Notes under the pieces: generated by a model
The model's database searches: none
The model's input: only the letters and a program-made list of their open reading frames with translations
What the model was told of the DNA's origin: nothing
Made by a program: the position numbers and the translations under genes
Shown here: positions 7,406-13,210 of the stretch, piece after piece
Layout: the number at the start of each line of letters is the position of its first letter
Position numbering within the stretch: position 1 is the stretch's first letter
NCBI GenBank assembly: GCA_023129265.1
Contig: JAGMCJ010000050.1
Location: 1-14,352 of the forward strand
DNA: 14,352 bases
Direction: 5' to 3'
From: Thermoplasmata archaeon
Lineage (GTDB): Archaea; Thermoplasmatota; Thermoplasmata; RBG-16-68-12; JAGMCJ01

Positions 7406-7424
7406 TTCGAAAACTGTAATCTAG
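7406..7424 (+). promoter_or_regulatory. Weak BRE/TATA-like element upstream of the protease gene
   Basis: TTCGAAAAC followed by TGTAATCTAG resembles a BRE plus a poor TATA box. Its distance would place the transcript start close to GTG 7446, agreeing with a leaderless message, since AGGAG at 7426-7430 is 15 bases away and too far to serve that start. Confidence 0.28.
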
Positions 7425-7445
7425 TAGGAGTCGAATCACCTTCCC

Positions 7446-7952
7446 GTGGAAACGGCACCTGAGTGGTACGGGAAGAGGGTCCTCGTGCTCGGCTGCGGGA
7501 ACATCCTATTCGGGGACGATGGATTTGGCCCAGCGGTTATCGACCACCTCAAGGCCAATTTCGAGATACCAGAGGATGTGTATGCTGAAGACATGGGGAC
7601 AAGCGTGAGAGATCTCCTGTTCACCTTGCTTCTCGGAGAGAAGAAGCCCGAACGGATCATAGTAGTTGATTCCATGGATGTCGGAAGAGAGCCGGGTGAG
7701 GTCTTTCGGACGACAGCGGACTGTCTTCCCGTCGAGAAGATCGACGACTTCTCGATGCACCAGGGGCCCACGTCGAATCTCCTGAAGGAACTCAAGGAGC
7801 AGGCGGGAGTCGATGTCGTGCTGGTGTCCTGCCAGGTGGAGAGCATTCCCAAGGAGATCTCCTCCGGTCTTTCGGAGCCCGTTAAGAGGGCCGTCCCAAA
7901 GGCAGCTGAGGAGGTCACGAGAGCCATCCGTGGCGAGAACCATAGCAACTAA
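7446..7952 (+). CDS. Hydrogenase maturation protease (HycI/FrcD-type endopeptidase)
   Basis: This family clips the C-terminal peptide from [NiFe]-hydrogenase large subunits after nickel insertion. The protein is 168 residues, the usual size. It starts with the family fold signature VLVLGCGNILFGDDGFGP (residues 13-29), where the acidic GDD is one nickel-sensing ligand; the second is D75 in VVDSMDVG and the third H105 in MHQGPTSN. The GTG start at 7446 leaves ten residues before the first strand; no close ribosome site is seen, so a leaderless message or a different non-ATG start is possible. Its probable substrate is MvhA, encoded divergently about 1.2 kb away with a 25-residue tail after DPCLSCSTH. 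A small acidic gene follows after 27 bases. Other large subunits elsewhere in the genome could also be substrates. Confidence 0.88.
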   Translation: METAPEWYGKRVLVLGCGNILFGDDGFGPAVIDHLKANFEIPEDVYAEDMGTSVRDLLFTLLLGEKKPERIIVVDSMDVGREPGEVFRTTADCLPVEKIDDFSMHQGPTSNLLKELKEQAGVDVVLVSCQVESIPKEISSGLSEPVKRAVPKAAEEVTRAIRGENHSN

Positions 7953-7955
7953 ATA
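7950..7955 (+). promoter_or_regulatory. Possible TATA box for the 69-residue gene
   Basis: TAAATA overlaps the TAA stop of the protease gene and is centred about 27 bases before ATG 7980. That spacing would give a leaderless transcript. The gene may equally be read through from the protease promoter, since AAGGT lies six bases before its ATG. Confidence 0.35.
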
Positions 7956-7979
7956 CCTTGGTTGAATTGAAGGTCGCGT

Positions 7980-8189
7980 ATGCCCGAGACTTCCCTTAAT
8001 TTCGAGGGCCGGAAATTCATGTGGGACGGTCAAGAGTACGAAACAGAGGATGATGCCAAGAAGGTTTCCCAAGGCTACGAGGACGACGGCTTCGACGTGA
8101 GATTGGTCAGCGAGGAGGGCAAGCACCTCGTCTACACGAGACGCGAGGTCACGGAAATCGTGCTCGAGGGAGCGCCCCCTGGCGTTTGA
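7980..8189 (+). CDS. Small acidic protein of unknown function (69 residues)
   Basis: I cannot name this family. The product is soluble and acidic, without cysteines, signal peptide or membrane segment. The middle reads like a small alpha/beta domain: a strand with FMWDGQEYE, a helix TEDDAKKVSQGYEDDG, then strands FDVRLVSEEG and KHLVYTRREV. ATG 7980 has both a weak ribosome site (AAGGT, six bases upstream) and a TATA-like box at leaderless distance. It lies 27 bases after the protease and upstream of the hdrC promoter, so it is embedded among hydrogenase/Hdr genes. The regular strand-helix-strand-strand pattern and good codon use make it look like a real gene. It may be an accessory of the Hdr/Mvh system, which is inference from position only. 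Confidence 0.7.
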   Translation: MPETSLNFEGRKFMWDGQEYETEDDAKKVSQGYEDDGFDVRLVSEEGKHLVYTRREVTEIVLEGAPPGV

Positions 8190-8229
8190 AGGAAATCATA
8201 CCGAGCATGACGAAAAACGTTTCAAAGAA

Positions 8230-8238
8230 TTAATATAT
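8230..8238 (+). promoter_or_regulatory. TATA box of the hdrC-hdrB promoter
   Basis: TTAATATAT, preceded by the A-rich AAAAACGTTTCAAAG, is a good archaeal TATA box. Transcription would start about 26 bases downstream, near 8260, leaving a leader of about 75 bases before hdrC. The 148-base spacer (8190-8337) otherwise contains only two mini reading frames. Confidence 0.72.
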
Positions 8239-8262
8239 CGGTGCTGTAATAACGACACTCGT

Positions 8263-8298
8263 ATGGAAAATCCAGGACTGGCTCTTGCGGAAAACTGA
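8263..8298 (+). CDS. Possible 11-residue leader peptide ahead of hdrC
   Basis: An ATG at 8263 falls almost exactly where the TATA box predicts the transcript start, and opens an 11-codon frame (MENPGLALAEN) ending in TGA at 8296-8298. If transcription starts there, this would be translated as a leaderless frame before hdrC. A ten-codon frame follows at 8301-8333 and ends just before hdrC. Frames this short arise by chance, so this is a weak call. Confidence 0.2.
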   Translation: MENPGLALAEN

Positions 8299-8337
8299 CA
8301 ATGAATGTGAGGATCACAAGACGGGAGGACTAAGAAG

Positions 8338-8850
8338 ATGGCATCGGATAACAAACCGAAAGCTGTCGACCCAGCATTCACGAAGAGCGTTGTCGACGCA
8401 GGTGCAGACACAGTGACGCTTTGTTTTCAGTGCGGAACCTGCACAGGAAGTTGCCCCTCCGGTAGGGTGACCGCGTTCAGAACAAGGGTGATGATGAGGA
8501 GGGTCCAGCTCGGATTCAAAGATGATGTTCTTCCGAGTGATGAACTGTGGCTCTGTACGACTTGTGCGTCATGCGATGAGAGATGTCCGCGAGGAGTCAA
8601 AATCACAGACATTATCATGACGCTTCGAAACATGGCCGTCAGAGAGGGATACATGGCAGAGGCTCATAAGAACACGGCCAGAAGTCTGATGAAAACCGGT
8701 CATGCCATACCTCTCGGGGACGCCTTCAGGAAGCTAAGAGAGACCCTCGGCCTTGATGGTGAACCTCCGACCGTCCTCACGGATAAGGAGGGGCTAGAAG
8801 AAATCAAGAAGATAGTAAAGGCCACGGGATTCGACAAGCTGGTGGGGTGA
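8338..8850 (+). CDS. hdrC: Heterodisulfide reductase subunit C
   Basis: HdrC is the ferredoxin-like subunit that passes electrons from HdrA to HdrB. The protein is 170 residues with two classical [4Fe-4S] motifs, C29/C32/C35/C39 (CFQCGTCTGSCP) and C73/C76/C79/C83 (CTTCASCDERCP), the all-helical C-terminal part of the family (ITDIIMTLRNMAV onward), and no membrane segment. This is the soluble HdrABC type rather than the HdrDE type. ATG 8338 follows GGGAGG with a nine-base gap. It has its own promoter at 8230-8238 and is followed without a gap by hdrB, with which it forms a two-gene unit separate from the hdrA genes, an arrangement also known in methanogens. Confidence 0.95.
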   Translation: MASDNKPKAVDPAFTKSVVDAGADTVTLCFQCGTCTGSCPSGRVTAFRTRVMMRRVQLGFKDDVLPSDELWLCTTCASCDERCPRGVKITDIIMTLRNMAVREGYMAEAHKNTARSLMKTGHAIPLGDAFRKLRETLGLDGEPPTVLTDKEGLEEIKKIVKATGFDKLVG

Positions 8851-8852
8851 AG

Positions 8853-9701
8853 ATGGCAGAGTACGCACTTTTTCTTGGATGCATAATGCCTCTGAGGTAT
8901 CCAGGCATCGAGACGGCAACGATGGAAGTGGCAAAGGCCTTAGAGATGGACATGGAGGTTCTCGAGGGGACTTCCTGTTGCCCTGCACCAGGTGTTTTTA
9001 GGAGTTTCGATCGAAACACTTGGCTCGCCCTTGGCGCAAGAAACCTTGCACTGGCCGAGGAGAAGGGAACACAAATCGTGACAGTCTGCAACGGCTGCTT
9101 CGGCTCTCTCTGGGAAGTGGCGGACCTCATTGAGAAGGATGAGAAAAAGAAGGAATATGCGAACTCGATTCTGAAGGAAATCGGGAAGCAGTACAATGGT
9201 GGAGTGAAGGTGAGGCAGCTCGCGGAAATTCTGTACACCGAGATCGGTCTGGACGCGATAGCGGCAAAGGTCACGAACAAGCTTGACTACATGAAGGCCG
9301 CGGTCCACTACGGTTGTCACTACTTCAAACCCGATATCGTCAAGAAAATCGACAACAGGGAGAGGCCCAAGACCCTGGATGAACTCCTCGAAGTGACGGG
9401 AGCAACCAGCGTGGACTACAGGCACAAGAACATGTGCTGCGGCGCCGGCGGAGGTGTCAGATCCCGAGCAAAGGAAGTCGCGCAGGCGATGACGGACCAG
9501 AAACTCGAGGCCATGAAGGAGTCGGGTGCCAACTGCATAGTCGATATCTGTCCCTTCTGCCATCTTCAGTTCGATCAGGGTCAAAGCGGGCTCGGAACAT
9601 CGTTTCCCGTAATCCACCTGTCGCAACTCTACGTCATGGCATTCGGTCTGGACGAGGCCATAAACGGTTTTGAGGCTCACACTGTTCCAGTGAAGTTCTG
9701 A
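8853..9701 (+). CDS. hdrB: Heterodisulfide reductase subunit B
   Basis: HdrB is the catalytic disulfide-reducing subunit, carrying two non-cubane [4Fe-4S] clusters. Both CCG domains are complete: C10, C42/C43, C79, C82 (GCIMP, SCCPAPG, CNGC) and C155, C195/C196, C233, C236 (YGCHYFKP, MCCGAGGG, CPFCH). The second has the spacing CX39CCX36CX2C. Length is 282 residues from ATG 8853, which has GGTGGGG five bases upstream; GTG 8847, overlapping the hdrC stop, would add two residues. The full set of ligands indicates an active enzyme on a disulfide. CoM-S-S-CoB is the substrate in methanogens, but nothing here shows the organism makes CoM or CoB, so another disulfide is possible. It should form the soluble complex with HdrC and one or both HdrA proteins. 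Confidence 0.95.
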   Translation: MAEYALFLGCIMPLRYPGIETATMEVAKALEMDMEVLEGTSCCPAPGVFRSFDRNTWLALGARNLALAEEKGTQIVTVCNGCFGSLWEVADLIEKDEKKKEYANSILKEIGKQYNGGVKVRQLAEILYTEIGLDAIAAKVTNKLDYMKAAVHYGCHYFKPDIVKKIDNRERPKTLDELLEVTGATSVDYRHKNMCCGAGGGVRSRAKEVAQAMTDQKLEAMKESGANCIVDICPFCHLQFDQGQSGLGTSFPVIHLSQLYVMAFGLDEAINGFEAHTVPVKF

Positions 9702-9731
9702 CACGTCGAGAAGGCGTGTGGGGCCATGTCG

Positions 9732-9748
9732 ACGGAGTCTTTCTCCGT
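9732..9748. repeat. Perfect 6-bp hairpin between convergent hdrB and lrp genes
   Basis: ACGGAG, loop TCTTT, CTCCGT form a perfect hairpin in the 72-base spacer between the convergent stops. There is no clear U-run after it on either strand, so a role as terminator or 3'-end stabiliser is only possible. Confidence 0.35.
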
Positions 9749-9773
9749 GGCATAGAGCAAGCGGGATGAAACC

Positions 9774-10229
9774 CTACACTCCGGTCCACGGGACCCCTTT
9801 GTAAGGGCTCATCACGATCTGCGCCCTCACGTCACGAATTCCATCCACGTCCAGATAGGAGTCCAGGAAGTCCTGGAGTTCGGGCATGTCAACGAAAAGC
9901 ATCACGCAGAGGATCTCGTGATCGCCCGTCACCCTGTACACGGCGACCGCGCGACTGTGCTCGCACACCCTGTTGACGACGTCGTCCCTGTGAGTCCCAG
10001 AGACGCTTATGTGAACGTATGCCTTCACTGGATTCTCTATGAGCTGATAGTCGATATAGACGGAATAGCCCTTTATTATCCCCTTCCTCTCCATGTTCAT
10101 TATCCGTCTTCTGACGGTCGCCTCGCTTATCTTGAGACCTCGGGCGATCCCGATGTTGCTAGTCCTCGCGTTCTCCCTTAGTTTCTCGAGGATCTTCACA
10201 TCGATGTCGTCCAGAGGAAGAAGTCTCAT
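9774..10229 (-). CDS. Lrp/AsnC-family transcriptional regulator
   Basis: This is a feast/famine-type regulator of 151 residues from ATG 10229. Residues 1-60 form the DNA-binding part, beginning LDDIDVKILEKLRENAR and with helix-turn-helix SNIGIARGLKISEATVRRRIMNMERKGII. Residues about 65-145 are the RAM ligand-binding/oligomerisation domain (AYVHISVSG, AVYRVTGDHEILCVMLFVD). The frame is open further up. ATG 10295 would add 22 residues (MKMVERW...) and lies about where the TATA box at 10321-10328 predicts the transcript start, so a leaderless longer form cannot be excluded; 10229 is preferred on family length. It is divergent from the malic enzyme, a natural candidate target, and autoregulation is common in the family. 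Ligand unknown. Confidence 0.9.
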   Translation of the reverse strand: MRLLPLDDIDVKILEKLRENARTSNIGIARGLKISEATVRRRIMNMERKGIIKGYSVYIDYQLIENPVKAYVHISVSGTHRDDVVNRVCEHSRAVAVYRVTGDHEILCVMLFVDMPELQDFLDSYLDVDGIRDVRAQIVMSPYKGVPWTGV

Positions 10230-10320
10230 GTCCAGGCCTTTCCACCTCTCACCTAGATGGACACCCTCGCCTTCCCATCTTTCCACCATCTTCATACCCA
10301 AGACACGAATGGAACCACGA

Positions 10321-10328
10321 CTATTAAA
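10321..10328 (-). promoter_or_regulatory. TATA box of the lrp promoter
   Basis: Read on the - strand this is TTTAATAG. A start about 26 bases on would be near 10299, giving a leader of about 70 bases to ATG 10229 or of only about four bases to ATG 10295. Confidence 0.5.
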
Positions 10329-10343
10329 GAATAACGCTTTTCG

Positions 10344-10363
10344 CAGATATCCCATCAGATATC
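10344..10363. repeat. Direct repeat CAGATATC x2, candidate operator
   Basis: CAGATATC occurs at 10344-10351 and again at 10356-10363, separated by CCAT (12-base period). Each copy contains the palindrome GATATC. The pair lies just upstream of the lrp TATA box, roughly 45-65 bases before the predicted transcript start, a fitting place for a dimeric regulator such as Lrp. No binding consensus can be assigned from one site. Confidence 0.35.
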
Positions 10364-10500
10364 GTAACGCATGCACCTCTTTCTGTCACGCCCACGGGTC
10401 CATCCCATTTGACAGGACTGGTCTGGTGGGGGAATCGATACTGAAGGCGTCCTTCGAGAAATGACGATATTAGTTTCCAATTTCACGAATCTGAAAAGGG

Positions 10501-10507
10501 TTATATA
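10501..10507 (+). promoter_or_regulatory. TATA box of the malic enzyme promoter
   Basis: TTATATA, preceded by the BRE-like CTGAAAAGGG, is the best TATA box in this spacer. The predicted start near 10530 leaves a leader of about 30 bases with GGTGA five bases ahead of ATG 10561. Confidence 0.75.
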
Positions 10508-10560
10508 CGCACGACGCATCGCTCTCCACCGGTTGAAATCCGATTGGATAGGTGACAAAA

Positions 10561-11937
10561 ATGGACGACTCTAGTGAGGAGGGAGGTAAGAAACCCACTG
10601 TGGATGAGCTTTTGGCAAAGGCGAAGAAGCCAGGAGAGGACGCCCTGATACTTCACCCCTTCTACCAGGGGAAGATCGAGGTGACTCTCAAGGCGCCGGT
10701 CCGAGACTTCAACGACTTCGCGATCTGGTACACGCCTGGTGTCGCCGAGCCCTGCCGGCTGATTCAGAGGGAGCCAGAGCAAGTATACACTCAAACGAAC
10801 AAGTGGAACACGATTGCGGTAATCTCCGACGGGACGAGAGTCCTCGGGCTGGGGGACATCGGACCTGAGGCCGGGCTCCCTGTGATGGAGGGGAAGTCCC
10901 TGCTCTTCAAATACCTCGGCGGCGTGGACGCGTTTCCGCTATGCCTCGCCACAAAGGACCCCGATGAGATCATCCAGTGCACCAAGTGGCTGGAACCTTC
11001 ACTGGGAGGAATCAATCTCGAAGACATCTCCCACCCCAAATGCTTCTACATTCTCGACACGCTCAGGAAGGAGATGAACATTCCCGTATGGCACGACGAC
11101 CAGCAGGGAACCGCCACGATATCGGTTGCGGGTACCATTAACTCGATGAAGATCGTGGGCAAGAAGCTTGACGAGGTCCTCATCTCGATGGTCGGTGCAG
11201 GTGCCGCGAACATCGCGACCTCTAGGGTTCTCATTACCGCTGGCGTTCCGATCAAGAACATCATCATGTCAGACAGCAAAGGCATACTCGAACCAGGAAG
11301 GAAGGACATTGAGGAGAGAAAGGACTGGTTCGTGGACAAGTGGAAGATGTGCGTTGAGTCGAACGGTGAAGGCAGGACGGGGAATGTAGCGGACGCGATG
11401 AAGGACACGGACCTGTGCATCGCGGCTTCAAAGCCCGGCCCAGGAACGATAAAGCCAGAATGGGTGTCCGCCATGGCCACTGACCCGGTCATATTCCCAA
11501 TGGCCAATCCGGTTCCCGAGATATGGCCGTGGGAGGCGAAGGAGGCGGGAGCCGTCATCATCGCGACGGGAAGATCGGACTTCCCGAATCAGGTCAACAA
11601 CTCGCTCGGCTTCCCCGGGATATTCAGAGGAACGCTCGATGTCAGCGCGAGGACCATCACGGATGAGATGTGCATAGCGGCCGCCTACGAGATCGCCAAG
11701 ACCGCCGAGGACCACGGGATTCACAAAGAATACATAGTCCCGACGATGGACCAGTGGGAGGTCTTCCCGAGAGAGGCGACGGCCGTGGCAATGAAGGCGA
11801 TTGAGCAGGGTGTCGCCCGGAAGAAACTATCGCGCCAGGAGATCTTCGAGAGAGCGGAGTTCATCATAGGAAGGGCGCGGAAGCAGACCGAGGCGATGAT
11901 GGCGAACAAGGACTTCATCCCGCCCGCGCCGGTCTAG
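10561..11937 (+). CDS. NAD(P)-dependent malic enzyme (oxaloacetate-decarboxylating)
   Basis: Malic enzyme interconverts malate and pyruvate plus CO2 with reduction of NAD(P). From ATG 10561 the protein is 458 residues, the short prokaryotic form without the phosphotransacetylase-like extension. Key sites are visible: the catalytic tyrosine Y57 in AIWYTPGVAEPC, the lysine K112 in MEGKSLLFK, metal-binding E154/D155 in GGINLEDISHPKCF and D179/D180 in HDDQQGTA, the dinucleotide fold GAGAAN near 212-217, and the late motif FPMANPVPEI. The GTG at 10552 lies within the ribosome-binding site and is rejected as the start. The gene is monocistronic with its own TATA box and is divergent from the lrp gene. 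Its stop is one base from the stop of the convergent PAC2 gene. Cofactor preference cannot be read with certainty. Confidence 0.93.
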   Translation: MDDSSEEGGKKPTVDELLAKAKKPGEDALILHPFYQGKIEVTLKAPVRDFNDFAIWYTPGVAEPCRLIQREPEQVYTQTNKWNTIAVISDGTRVLGLGDIGPEAGLPVMEGKSLLFKYLGGVDAFPLCLATKDPDEIIQCTKWLEPSLGGINLEDISHPKCFYILDTLRKEMNIPVWHDDQQGTATISVAGTINSMKIVGKKLDEVLISMVGAGAANIATSRVLITAGVPIKNIIMSDSKGILEPGRKDIEERKDWFVDKWKMCVESNGEGRTGNVADAMKDTDLCIAASKPGPGTIKPEWVSAMATDPVIFPMANPVPEIWPWEAKEAGAVIIATGRSDFPNQVNNSLGFPGIFRGTLDVSARTITDEMCIAAAYEIAKTAEDHGIHKEYIVPTMDQWEVFPREATAVAMKAIEQGVARKKLSRQEIFERAEFIIGRARKQTEAMMANKDFIPPAPV

Positions 11938-11938
11938 T

Positions 11939-12685
11939 TCAGCGGAACATCGCAACATGCGGTTCGCGAATCACCGGACTTACCTGCTGCTCCAGTTTCC
12001 TGTAGCTTTCCTCTATCTCTCTTGCCTGTTCGTACAAGGGCTCGAGGTCGATTTCGACCTCTGGTATCAACAGATCGGCTGCCTTGACGAGTTCTGCGGC
12101 GGCGTGGGCATCTGGATATTCTGGCCTCGCTTCGGCAAGGAGGCTCGCGACATTGATGCCCCTCCATCTTCCCTCGTTCAGTAGAACACCGGACACGCCC
12201 GATATCATGGCGACCTCGATCTGTTCGATACCGTTCTTCTCGAGCTCTTGGCGGGCTTCGTCCGTGCTACCGACCCCCCAGACAGCCGGTGTCTCCCTTG
12301 GGATATCCTCCTCCATGTTCTCGGCGGGAAGACCCTCGAGGCTTATCACCCTCTCACATCCCTGCTCGGCGGCCCAGGATAGAATGGACCGAGCAATCGG
12401 CCTGTGGAGAGTCGAGGGCAACGGAAACTCGGTTATGAAGACCGCCAGCTTGATGTCCTCCCTCGCATAGATGCGCGCGGGGAACTTCGGCTTCTTCGCG
12501 TATACCATGGACACGGGAGGGAACTGCTCCGATTCCAGTGCACATATCTGATCGAGGTCAAGAGTGGAGATCATGTAGCTGCAGGCGATCGTGCTCACGA
12601 GTCCCACGGTGGGGAATCCCTCGATGATAGTCCCTCCCCTGAGGTCAAAATCCTTGAACTTCCTTACCTCAATCTCGATGGTCAT
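11939..12685 (-). CDS. PAC2-family protein (proteasome assembly chaperone-like)
   Basis: The protein is 248 residues from ATG 12685 and has the PAC2 pattern: GFPTVGLVSTIACSYMI near residues 23-39, then KFPARIY, ISLEGLPAE, the conserved ISGVSGVLLNEG, and ASLLAEARPEYPDAHAAAELV. Archaeal members are related to eukaryotic proteasome assembly chaperones, but their function is poorly known. The last ~40 residues look like a charged coiled coil (EPLYEQAREIEESYRKLEQQV). The frame is open to 12910, but the TATA box at 12718-12724 lies inside that extension, and ATG 12707 is too close to it, so ATG 12685, with a leader of about ten bases and GAGGTGA upstream, is preferred. Divergent from the ATP synthase operon. 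Confidence 0.88.
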   Translation of the reverse strand: MTIEIEVRKFKDFDLRGGTIIEGFPTVGLVSTIACSYMISTLDLDQICALESEQFPPVSMVYAKKPKFPARIYAREDIKLAVFITEFPLPSTLHRPIARSILSWAAEQGCERVISLEGLPAENMEEDIPRETPAVWGVGSTDEARQELEKNGIEQIEVAMISGVSGVLLNEGRWRGINVASLLAEARPEYPDAHAAAELVKAADLLIPEVEIDLEPLYEQAREIEESYRKLEQQVSPVIREPHVAMFR

Positions 12686-12717
12686 CTGACATCCCGTCAC
12701 CTCAATCATTCCGTCAC

Positions 12718-12724
12718 TATATAT
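12718..12724 (-). promoter_or_regulatory. TATA box of the PAC2 gene
   Basis: On the - strand the sequence is GATATATAG. A start about 26 bases downstream falls near 12695, ten bases before ATG 12685, which is the argument for that start codon. Confidence 0.65.
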
Positions 12725-12820
12725 CGTTGGCGGAATGCGAAGGCGGACGTGGAACAGCACGCAATGAGCATGACGGGAGAATCCTGTTTTCGCCACGAAG
12801 AATGTCGTCTGACCCAGACT

Positions 12821-12834
12821 CGAAACCTTTAAAT
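12821..12834 (+). promoter_or_regulatory. BRE plus TATA box of the A-type ATP synthase operon
   Basis: CGAAACC followed directly by TTTAAAT is a textbook archaeal BRE/TATA pair. Transcription would begin near 12857, about five bases before ATG 12863, so the first gene is essentially leaderless. Confidence 0.75.
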
Positions 12835-12862
12835 CGATTCGCTGAATACCGCAGATGAACCC

Positions 12863-13210
12863 ATGAAGAAGGTCCAAACCCTCGAAAAAATCAAAGATGC
12901 TGAAGAGCAAGCGAAGAAGATGAAGAGCGATGCTCTAAAAGCAAAGGAGAAGCTCGTTCGCAACGCAAAGAGGGAGAGCCTCTTCGTTATTGAGAACATG
13001 GAGAAGAAGGCTACAGAGCTCCACAAGGAGAAGCTCTCGGAAGTCGATTCAGAGATCCAACGGGAAAGGGAGAAGCTTCTCGAAGCGGGAAGACAAGAGG
13101 CGGAATCGCTCAAGGCTCAGGCTACAGACAAGGTTGATGAAGCTGTTGCATTTCTAATCAAGAAGTTCGAGGACGGGGTATTGCATGCTGAGACCGAAAG
13201 AGATGAGTAG
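12863..13210 (+). CDS. ahaH: A-type ATP synthase subunit H (peripheral stalk)
   Basis: Subunit H pairs with subunit E to form the peripheral stalks of the archaeal A1Ao ATP synthase. The protein is 115 residues, almost entirely Lys/Glu-rich heptad-like helix (EEQAKKMKSDALKAKEK, EKKATELHKEKLSEV), as expected for a right-handed coiled-coil stator, with a short C-terminal AVAFLIKKFEDGV segment. The sequence alone could be any coiled coil; the call rests on the pattern plus the next gene being subunit I, the usual first pair of archaeal ATP synthase operons. ATG 12863 is nearly leaderless behind a strong TATA box. The overlapping ATG at 12855 is out of frame. Confidence 0.85.
   Translation: MKKVQTLEKIKDAEEQAKKMKSDALKAKEKLVRNAKRESLFVIENMEKKATELHKEKLSEVDSEIQREREKLLEAGRQEAESLKAQATDKVDEAVAFLIKKFEDGVLHAETERDE

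Larger units (their letters stand above)
10230..10560. other. 331-base divergent spacer between the lrp and malic enzyme genes
   Basis: No convincing gene lies here. It holds the TATA boxes of both flanking genes, the direct repeat at 10344-10363, and, near the lrp gene, sequence that is coding only if lrp starts at 10295. The stretch 10365-10495 shows nothing I can interpret. Confidence 0.6.

Noticed and set aside
7261..7445. tRNA or C/D-box RNA in the mvhG/protease spacer
   Set aside because: TTCGA-like and TGATGA-like strings occur, but no acceptor stem or paired C/D and C'/D' boxes could be built on either strand.
12404..12832. + strand frame opposite the PAC2 gene reaching into the ATP synthase promoter
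   Set aside because: Overlaps a well-supported gene and both TATA boxes; translation is not protein-like.
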